A stretch of 6,391 nucleotides of DNA from an uncultured bacterium (GTDB lineage: Bacteria; Bacillota; Clostridia; Oscillospirales; Ruminococcaceae), in assembly GCA_905214345.1 (NCBI GenBank), contig CAJMLV010000071.1, forward strand, positions 1-6,391, written 5' to 3'. Position 1 is the first letter of the stretch, and the number at the start of each line of letters is the position of its first letter. This document shows positions 1-5,574 of the stretch, one piece after another. The position numbers and the translations under genes are program-made. The notes beneath the pieces are model-generated. The model worked only from the letters and a program-made list of their open reading frames with translations. It searched no databases and was not told the DNA's origin.

Positions 1-93
1 GGTTGCTTGAACAATTTCTTCAAAAATATTGTCTAACTTTTCGGGGTCACTTCACAGTTGAGTGCCTGCTTTTTTGCTGCGGTATCAATAATA
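1..93. other. AT-rich left edge with no identifiable gene
   Basis: This stretch lies downstream of the methyltransferase stop codon and is clearly more AT-rich than the rest of the window. No hairpin followed by a T-run that would make a convincing terminator is visible. On the minus strand, positions 51-1 form a short open frame reading SDPEKLDNIFEEIVQAT, which continues off the left edge. It is preceded in frame by a TGA at 54-52 and has no start codon or ribosome binding site. It could be the middle of a broken gene or chance. I do not assign it a function. Confidence 0.3.
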
Positions 94-714
94 TCAGTCT
101 TTCCGTATGCCTGAAACAATATACTTTTCCTCATCGGACACCACAATATCCACCGTGAACCAATGCCCGAAAATCGCCGAAAGCTCTTCGGCGGGGAGCA
201 TTCCCATGGATACTTTCGCGGCCCGGCCGGAATGGTGCCGGTTCAGCTGCTCAAGGCTCATGCTGTGGGCCACCGTCAGCCTTCCGCCAGGTTTCAGCCA
301 GCCGGACAGATGACGCACCAGCCGTGCGGGATCGGGAAAGTGGGGAAACGCGTTGTAGATCACGCAGCAGTCAAAGTCCCCGGTGCCTGGCATAGTTTCC
401 ATGTCGCCGCAGACCACCCGAATAGGGGAGAGGGCTTTTTCCCCGGCGATCCGGGCCATCTCCGCCGAAATATCCACCGCCAGCACATCCGCGACCCGGC
501 GCTGCCGGTAAAAAGGAAAGAGCACCCCCGTCCCGCAGGCTACATCCAGCACCCGGGAATTCTCCCGGACACCGGCGGCGTCCAGAATGGTGTTGATCTT
601 GCCGGTGTCTACCACCAGGTCATGATCCCAGCCGGGGGCCAGCTCATCAAAAAACTCGATAACGTCCTTTTTGTCGATGGCGGCGCGGCCGCTCTCCATG
701 CAGTGTACATCCAT
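94..714 (-). CDS. Class I SAM-dependent methyltransferase (substrate unknown)
   Basis: A cytosolic methyltransferase of the class I Rossmann fold, about 206 residues, a usual size for a small-molecule enzyme. Motif I is VLDVACGTG (residues 55-63) and binds the SAM methionine/carboxypropyl part. The acidic residue of motif II is in LAVDIS (D81), and GDM (103-105) matches the adenine-contacting loop. Motif IV/post-I is the YNAFPHF stretch (120-126), followed by a LKPGG turn typical of the family. A His-containing segment, AHSMSLEQLNRHH, lies after the LKPGG turn and may shape the active site. The start is ambiguous. ATG 714 lies 11-12 nt after an AGGA/GGAAGG element. ATG 726 (adding MKTY) directly abuts that element and so has no usable spacing. 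It sits 28 bp after the regulator stop, so the two are probably co-transcribed. The substrate cannot be told from the sequence. Confidence 0.82.
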   Translation of the reverse strand: MDVHCMESGRAAIDKKDVIEFFDELAPGWDHDLVVDTGKINTILDAAGVRENSRVLDVACGTGVLFPFYRQRRVADVLAVDISAEMARIAGEKALSPIRVVCGDMETMPGTGDFDCCVIYNAFPHFPDPARLVRHLSGWLKPGGRLTVAHSMSLEQLNRHHSGRAAKVSMGMLPAEELSAIFGHWFTVDIVVSDEEKYIVSGIRKD

Positions 715-742
715 ATATGTTTTCATCCTTCCGGTTTGGTGA

Positions 743-1450
743 TTATTCGCTGTAAATCTGCTGGTTGCCCGAAATGGCCTGCCCCAGATACTCGTCGATC
801 CACCTGGCAGCCCCTTCCTGGTTCCGGGTGCGGATGAAGTCATACAGCTTCTCAGTGTTGCGGCAGAGTGCGCCGATGCCGTACAGCCGGCAGAAACGGG
901 TCCACAGAGTGATGACCGGCGGCTTGAAAGAGTAGTAGATCAGCGGCAGGATGCTGTTGCCGCTCACCAGCGCCAGCTCGTGCTGGAATTGCCATGCTGC
1001 TTCCGCCGCCTGGGCGGGGGCGTCGCATTCCGCAATGGCAGCCAGTAAGGCGCCCAACTTGTCCAGCGCTTCGTCCGAAGCACGCTCAATGGCATTGGAC
1101 ACAGCCAGATGTTCCAGCGCCATGCGTACTTCCAGAATGGATTGTACCTCTTCCTTGCCCAGAATGCCGCCCTGGTATTCCATGATGGCGATAAGCGTGT
1201 CCAGATTGCCCAGACGCCGGTAGTCGGCCACCACGGCACCTTGCCGGGGACGCACTTCCACAAAGCCCTGCTTGGCCAGTTCGGCCATGCCGCCGTTGAC
1301 CACGGCACGGCTCACCTGCATCTGCTGGGCCAGTTCCCGCTCAGGGGGCAGCTGAGTCCCCACGGGCAGCTCCCCGGACAAAATCATCCCACGCAGCTGC
1401 TGGATGAACAGGTCTTTCAGACTGGGGGCGGACAGCTTTTCAAATTCCAT
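743..1450 (-). CDS. GntR-family transcriptional regulator, FadR-like
   Basis: A DNA-binding regulator of 235 residues. Residues about 10-77 form the GntR winged helix: helix 1 with IQQLRGMILSGEL, the family hallmark LPPERELAQQ (34-43), and recognition helix VSRAVVNGG (46-54). The usual R-E in the VREAL part of that helix is replaced by N-G-G, so one conserved DNA-contact Arg is missing. The C-terminal half (about 80-225) is all-helical. Its spacing and the SGNSILPLIYYSF segment resemble the acyl-CoA-binding domain of FadR more than a metal-binding FCD domain. This assignment is from pattern memory only. ATG 1450 was chosen because AGAGAGGAG (1466-1458) lies 7 nt upstream; a longer form from 1507 would run through the operator-like repeat and lacks a ribosome site. 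It is divergent from hypB and likely controls both units. Confidence 0.85.
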   Translation of the reverse strand: MEFEKLSAPSLKDLFIQQLRGMILSGELPVGTQLPPERELAQQMQVSRAVVNGGMAELAKQGFVEVRPRQGAVVADYRRLGNLDTLIAIMEYQGGILGKEEVQSILEVRMALEHLAVSNAIERASDEALDKLGALLAAIAECDAPAQAAEAAWQFQHELALVSGNSILPLIYYSFKPPVITLWTRFCRLYGIGALCRNTEKLYDFIRTRNQEGAARWIDEYLGQAISGNQQIYSE

Positions 1451-1470
1451 GCCGGCACTCCTCTCTGGGC

Positions 1471-1485
1471 TGTGGCTATACCACA
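1471..1485. promoter_or_regulatory. Operator-like inverted repeat in the gntR leader
   Basis: A perfect 5-5-5 inverted repeat, TGTGG-CTATA-CCACA, lies 20 bp upstream of the gntR start codon. The same arms, with the same C and A at the spacer edges, recur at 1638-1652 before hypB. Read on the gntR strand the core is TGGTATAGCCA, close to the FadR-type TGGTNNNACCA half-site arrangement. The position just downstream of a possible minus-strand -10 suits autorepression. Binding by the neighbouring regulator is inferred. Confidence 0.6.
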
Positions 1486-1497
1486 TACCATACAATG

Positions 1498-1503
1498 ATT
1501 TTA
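1498..1503 (-). promoter_or_regulatory. Possible -10 element for gntR
   Basis: On the minus strand, TAAAAT (1503-1498) lies in an AT-rich stretch about 50 bp upstream of the gntR ATG, next to an overlapping TATGAT. No good -35 sits 17 bp upstream, where the sequence is only TTTTTA, so the exact promoter is uncertain. An initiation point near 1491 would place the 1471-1485 repeat at the start of the transcript. Confidence 0.3.
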
Positions 1504-1566
1504 TCATACAATTTCACAAATAAAAAGCCCCTGATTTCAACTAATCACTGAAAAAATCCGGGTTTG

Positions 1567-1595
1567 TTGACCTTGTTGCCAATGGGCGTTAAAAT
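1567..1595 (+). promoter_or_regulatory. SigA-type promoter for the hypB operon
   Basis: TTGACC (1567-1572) is a near-consensus -35 element. Exactly 17 nt later comes TAAAAT (1590-1595), a near-consensus -10. Transcription would begin around 1601-1603, giving a leader of about 75 nt before the hypB GTG. This is the best promoter match in the intergenic region and faces the four-gene run. Confidence 0.65.
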
Positions 1596-1637
1596 ATTCA
1601 CAAGAGGAAAAGTGTGTCACCCGCAGCAATGAAGGCG

Positions 1638-1652
1638 TGTGGCAGAACCACA
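1638..1652. promoter_or_regulatory. Operator-like inverted repeat in the hypB leader
   Basis: A perfect 5-5-5 inverted repeat, TGTGG-CAGAA-CCACA, shares 12 of 15 positions with the repeat at 1471-1485 (joint pattern TGTGGCNNNACCACA). It lies about 36-50 nt downstream of the predicted start of transcription and 9 nt before the hypB ribosome binding site. A repressor bound here could block the transcribing polymerase. As RNA it could also form a small 5-bp hairpin with a 5-nt loop. The match to the copy near gntR favours a DNA-binding role. Confidence 0.6.
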
Positions 1653-1677
1653 AAATACAACAGGAAGGACGATTGCT

Positions 1678-2358
1678 GTGGACAATGTGAAAATTCTGGA
1701 GATCAAGCAGAGTGTGTTTGCCTCCAACGACCGGGAAGCCGACGAGGTGCGCGCCCAGCTGAAAGAGAAGGGTGTGTTTCTGCTCAACCTCATGTCTTCG
1801 CCGGGGTCGGGCAAAACCACCACGCTGCGCCGCACGATTGAAGCGCTGAAAGATGAACTGCGCATCGGCGTGATGGAGGCGGACATTGACTCCGACGTGG
1901 ATGCCAAAGCCATTGCGGAAACCGGTGTAAAGGCCATTCAGCTGCACACCGGCGGAATGTGCCATCTGGACGCCGACATGACCCGCCAGGGACTGGAGGG
2001 CCTGGGCCTGGAAGATGTGGACCTGGCTATTCTGGAAAACGTGGGCAACCTGGTCTGCCCGGCGGAATTCGATACCGGCGCCGTGAAGAACGCCATGATC
2101 CTCTCGGTACCGGAAGGCTATGACAAGCCCCTGAAATACCCTCTGATGTTCACCATCTGCGATGTGGTGCTGGTGAACAAGATCGACGTGATGCCGTACT
2201 TTGATTTCGATATGGACAAATGCCGGGAGTACATCCGCATGCGCAACCCCAACGCCAAGGTCATTCCCATCTGTGCCCGCACCGGAGAGGGGATTGAACA
2301 GTGGGCCGATTGGCTGCGGACCGAAGTGGCTGCCTGGAAAAATTCGGACAACCAGTAA
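1678..2358 (+). CDS. hypB: HypB-type nickel-insertion GTPase
   Basis: A SIMIBI-class GTPase of 226 residues that, in the HypB family, couples GTP hydrolysis to handing nickel to a nickel enzyme together with HypA. Walker A is SSPGSGKTT (40-48). The switch region MEADIDSDVDA (66-76) corresponds to the family's GDiqTDxDA-like segment, and the base-specificity motif is NKID. The G-domain nickel/zinc site is intact: CH at C95-H96 within GGMCHLDAD, and C127 within VGNLVCP. The N-terminal CxxCGC motif of the Escherichia coli type and any His-rich tail are absent, so it is the minimal form. GTG 1678 is chosen because AGGAAGGA (1662-1669) lies 8 nt upstream. An in-frame GTG at 1639 would sit inside the operator-like repeat and has no ribosome site. 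First gene of the plus-strand run, 17 nt before the oxidoreductase. Confidence 0.92.
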   Translation: MDNVKILEIKQSVFASNDREADEVRAQLKEKGVFLLNLMSSPGSGKTTTLRRTIEALKDELRIGVMEADIDSDVDAKAIAETGVKAIQLHTGGMCHLDADMTRQGLEGLGLEDVDLAILENVGNLVCPAEFDTGAVKNAMILSVPEGYDKPLKYPLMFTICDVVLVNKIDVMPYFDFDMDKCREYIRMRNPNAKVIPICARTGEGIEQWADWLRTEVAAWKNSDNQ

Positions 2359-2375
2359 ACAGAAAGGACAAAACC

Positions 2376-5144
2376 ATGAGCGAGACCCATTTCCCGCTGG
2401 ATGAAAGCAAGCTGCCCTTCAAGATTCCCAAGGACGAAAAGCCCCGGGAGAAGATTTTGAAGCTGGGCCAGAAGATCACCGACCGCGTGCCGGCCAAGCT
2501 GCGCCCTCTCACCGCCGAAGACCCGGAATACTGGGGCCTGGCGGGGCTGGTCACCGATGAGATGGCGGACGTGGCCCTGAAAATGAAGGTGCGCAAGCCC
2601 ATGACCCTGCCCGAACTGGTCAAGGCCACCGGCAAGCCCGCCGAAGAACTGGAACCCCTGCTGTACCAGATGAGCTATATCGGCCTTCTGGAGTATAACT
2701 GGGAGAATGAGCGGCACGAAAAACAGTATGTGCTGCCCATGTTCGTGCCCGGCAGCGCCGAGTTCTTCAACATGCAGAAGAGCCAGATCGAGAACAACCC
2801 TGAAGTCACCGCCTTCTTTGAGCGGATGACCTTCCTGCCGCTGGAACACATCACCGCCATGGTCCCGCCGGGCGGTGCCGGTATCGGCATGCACGTTATC
2901 CCGGTGGAAAAAGCCATCGAGACCGAGAATCAGTCGGTGGACATCGAGCACATCTCCCACTGGCTGAAAAAGTATGACGGCAAATACGCCGCCAGCCCTT
3001 GTTCCTGCCGTATGTCCCGCGCCCGTCTGGGCGAAGGCTGCGGTGACGACCCGGAGGACTGGTGCATCGGCGTGGGGGATATGGCCGACTACCTGGTGGA
3101 AACCAAGAAGGGCCATTATGTGGATTACGACGAGGTCATGCGCATCCTCAAACGGGCCGAGGACAACGGCTTCGTGCATCAGATCACCAACATCGACGGT
3201 GAAAACAAGATCTTCGCCATCTGCAACTGCAATGTGAACATCTGCAACGCCCTGCGTACCAGCCAGCTGTTCAACACCCCCAACATGAGCCGTTCCGCCT
3301 ATGTGGCCAGCGTCACGCCCGAGAACTGCGTTGCCTGCGGCCGCTGTGTGGAATACTGCCCCGCCGGTGCGGTGAAGCTGGGCCAGAAACTCTGCACCAG
3401 CCACGGCCCGGTGGAGTATCCCTGTCAGGAACTGCCCGACAAGGTCAAATGGGGCCCGGAAAAGTGGACCATCGACTACCGGGACAAGAACCGCATCAAC
3501 TGCTACGACACCGGCACTGCTCCCTGCAAGACGGCCTGCCCGGCTCACATTGCGGTGCAGGGCTACCTGAAGATGGCTGCCCAGGGCCGTTATAAAGAGG
3601 CTCTGGCCCTCATCAAGCGGGAAAATCCCTTCCCGGCGGTGTGCGGCCGTGTGTGCAACCGCCGCTGCGAGGACGCCTGCACCCGCGGTACCGTGGACCA
3701 GGCGGTGGCCATTGATGACGTGAAGACGTTCATCGCCCAGAAGGACCTGGAAGCGGAGACCCGGTATATTCCGGCCATCAATCCGCCCTCCAACCGGGGC
3801 GGCTTCGACGACAAGATCGCCATCATCGGCGCCGGTCCGGCGGGCCTGTCCTGCGCCTTCTACCTGGCGGAAAAGGGGTATCACCCCACCGTGTTCGAGA
3901 AGAACAAGAAGCCCGGCGGCATGCTCACCTACGGCATTCCTTCCTACAAGTTGGAAAAAGACGTGGTGGAAGCCGAGATCGATGTCATCCGCCAGATGGG
4001 CGTGGACATCCGCTGCGGTGTGGAAGTGGGGAAGGACGTGACGCTGGACGAACTCCGTGCCCAGGGTTACAAGGCTTTCTATGTGGCCATCGGCTGCCAG
4101 GGCGGCCGCAAAGCCGGTGTTCCCGGCGAGGATGCTCCCAACGTGATCACCGCCGTGGACTTCCTCCATCGTGTGAACGAAGGGGAAAAGGTAGAACTGG
4201 ATGGCCGCATCGTGGTCATCGGCGGCGGCAACGTGGCCATCGACGTGGTGCGTTCCGGCCTGCGCTGCGGCGCCGCTTCCGCCGATATGTACTGCCTGGA
4301 AGCCCGGGACCAGATGCCCGCCACCCCCGCCGAGATTGCCGAGGCGGAGGAAGACGGCGCGGTGGTCCACTGCGGCTGGGGCCCCAAGGAAATCATTGTC
4401 AAGGACGGCAAAGCCACGGGAGTGGTGTTCCGCCGCTGTGTGTCGGTATTTGACGGCAAGGGCCGGTTTGCCCCGGTCTACGACGATAACAATACCGTTA
4501 CGGTGGAATGTGACCATGTGTTCCTGAGTATTGGTCAGAGCATCCAGTGGGGCGGCCTGCTGGAAGGTTCCAAGCTGGAATGTGGTCCCGGCGGCCGTGC
4601 AATGGCCGACCCGCTGACCTACCAGACCGCCCAGCCTGATGTATTCGTGGGCGGCGATGTCTACACCGGTCCCAAGTTTGCCATCGACGCTATCGCCGCA
4701 GGCAAGGAGGGCGCCGTTTCCATCCATCGTTTTGTCCAGCCCAATACCAGCATGACCATTGGCCGCAACCGCCGGGATTTCATCCAGCTGGATAAGGACG
4801 ACCTGGCCCTGGAAAGCTACGACACCACCGCCCGTCAGGTGGCGGGTATGGCCGAAGATATCGACTACCGCCGTTCTTTCCGGGATGGCCACGGCACCTT
4901 CACTGAAGAACAGGTGAAGAAGGAGACCGCCCGCTGCCTGGGCTGCGGTGCTTCGGTGGTGGACCCCAACAAGTGCATCGGCTGCGGTATCTGCACCACC
5001 AAGTGCGAGTTCGACGCCATCCATCTCTCCCGCGACCTGCCCGAGTGCAGCACCATGGTGCGCAGCGAGGACAAGTTTAAGGCTATCCTGCCCTACATGC
5101 TCAAGCGGGAATTCAAGATCCGGTTCGGCAAGAAGGACGATTGA
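2376..5144 (+). CDS. Multi-cluster Fe-S/FAD NAD(P)H oxidoreductase with GltD-like core
   Basis: A cytosolic electron-transfer flavoprotein of 922 residues, about twice the length of a GltD or NfnB-type subunit. Domains in order: a winged-helix-like segment (about 58-120); a Cys-rich part with CSC (209-211), C222, C230 and CNCNVNIC (283-290); a ferredoxin-type CxxCxxCxxxCP cluster (318-328); a GltD/dihydropyrimidine-dehydrogenase-type N-terminal Fe-S domain with C376, C384, C388, C423, C427, C431 and C435; an FAD site GAGPAG (485-490) with acidic E508 and GIPSYKL (520-526); an NAD(P)H site GGGNVA (616-621); a second FAD motif FVGGDV (757-762); and a C-terminal cluster CxxCxxCxxxC (867-877) preceded by CLGC (854-857). 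It likely moves electrons between NAD(P)H and ferredoxin or a partner protein; the substrate is unknown. ATG 2376 follows AGAAAGGA (2361-2368) with 7 nt spacing. It lies between hypB and hypA, only 1 nt before hypA. Confidence 0.88.
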   Translation: MSETHFPLDESKLPFKIPKDEKPREKILKLGQKITDRVPAKLRPLTAEDPEYWGLAGLVTDEMADVALKMKVRKPMTLPELVKATGKPAEELEPLLYQMSYIGLLEYNWENERHEKQYVLPMFVPGSAEFFNMQKSQIENNPEVTAFFERMTFLPLEHITAMVPPGGAGIGMHVIPVEKAIETENQSVDIEHISHWLKKYDGKYAASPCSCRMSRARLGEGCGDDPEDWCIGVGDMADYLVETKKGHYVDYDEVMRILKRAEDNGFVHQITNIDGENKIFAICNCNVNICNALRTSQLFNTPNMSRSAYVASVTPENCVACGRCVEYCPAGAVKLGQKLCTSHGPVEYPCQELPDKVKWGPEKWTIDYRDKNRINCYDTGTAPCKTACPAHIAVQGYLKMAAQGRYKEALALIKRENPFPAVCGRVCNRRCEDACTRGTVDQAVAIDDVKTFIAQKDLEAETRYIPAINPPSNRGGFDDKIAIIGAGPAGLSCAFYLAEKGYHPTVFEKNKKPGGMLTYGIPSYKLEKDVVEAEIDVIRQMGVDIRCGVEVGKDVTLDELRAQGYKAFYVAIGCQGGRKAGVPGEDAPNVITAVDFLHRVNEGEKVELDGRIVVIGGGNVAIDVVRSGLRCGAASADMYCLEARDQMPATPAEIAEAEEDGAVVHCGWGPKEIIVKDGKATGVVFRRCVSVFDGKGRFAPVYDDNNTVTVECDHVFLSIGQSIQWGGLLEGSKLECGPGGRAMADPLTYQTAQPDVFVGGDVYTGPKFAIDAIAAGKEGAVSIHRFVQPNTSMTIGRNRRDFIQLDKDDLALESYDTTARQVAGMAEDIDYRRSFRDGHGTFTEEQVKKETARCLGCGASVVDPNKCIGCGICTTKCEFDAIHLSRDLPECSTMVRSEDKFKAILPYMLKREFKIRFGKKDD

Positions 5145-5145
5145 T

Positions 5146-5538
5146 ATGCACGAGCTGGGAATCGTATTTCATATCATCCGCAGTGTGGAAGAGGTGGGCC
5201 GTCAGAACGGCGTCAGGCATGTTTCGGCGGTTACCCTGGAACTGGGGGAGGTATCCGGCGTGCTGGAGGACTACCTCCAGGACTGCTGGAACTGGGCGGT
5301 GTCCAAATCAGAGATGATGCGGGGCGCCAGGCTGCAGGTGGTGGTCATCCCCGCCAAGACCCTGTGCGAAGCCTGCGGAACCGTCTATCCCACCGTGGCC
5401 CATGGCCGCATCTGCCCGGAGTGCGGCAGTGAGCACACCCACCTGGTGCAAGGCAACGAAACCATGATCCGGGATATTACCGTACCGGAAGAAGAGGGGG
5501 CAGAAGCGGAAACGCCCCCGGCTTCTGGCGCGCGGTAG
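5146..5538 (+). CDS. hypA: HypA-type nickel metallochaperone
   Basis: A small chaperone of 130 residues that, in the HypA family, binds nickel through its N-terminal Met-His-Glu and a structural zinc through two Cys pairs, and works with HypB. Here MHELGIV begins the protein, with the nickel ligand H2 and E3. The zinc site is CEACG (C74, C77) and CPECGS (C90, C93), with the usual spacing of about a dozen residues between pairs. After the conserved core (ending near RDITV) comes a Glu/Pro/Ala-rich tail of about 17 residues, so it is a little longer than the usual 113-118. Start ATG 5146 is one nt after the upstream stop. Its ribosome site AGAAGGA (5130-5137) lies inside the end of the upstream gene, which suggests translational coupling. 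Confidence 0.93.
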   Translation: MHELGIVFHIIRSVEEVGRQNGVRHVSAVTLELGEVSGVLEDYLQDCWNWAVSKSEMMRGARLQVVVIPAKTLCEACGTVYPTVAHGRICPECGSEHTHLVQGNETMIRDITVPEEEGAEAETPPASGAR

Positions 5539-5574
5539 CTGGCAAGTACATTTTTGCGATAGGAGGAATATCGT

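Noticed and set aside
71..88. T-run near the end of the methyltransferase considered as a terminator
   Set aside because: The flanking GCAGC and GCAGG are direct rather than inverted, so no stem forms next to the A/T run on either strand.
163..837. A 224-codon plus-strand frame opposite the methyltransferase
   Set aside because: The minus strand carries SAM-binding motifs in the right order; the plus frame has none and no ribosome site.
1532..1547. TGATT-N6-AATCA inverted repeat upstream of the hypB promoter, considered as an FNR-type site
   Set aside because: It does not fit TTGAT-N4-ATCAA in half-site or spacing, and short AT-rich repeats are common by chance in such intergenic DNA.
1614..1841. 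A Cys-rich plus-strand frame overlapping the hypB start (MKACGR...DDCCGQC)
   Set aside because: It resembles a small metal-binding protein at first, but it has no ribosome site at its start, and most of it lies out of frame inside the conserved HypB P-loop region.
2118..5024. A 968-codon open frame on the minus strand, antisense to the oxidoreductase
   Set aside because: The plus-strand frame has clear FAD, NAD(P)H and Fe-S motifs and a ribosome site. The antisense frame is His/Ala/Gly/Val-rich low-information sequence typical of the complement of a GC-rich gene.
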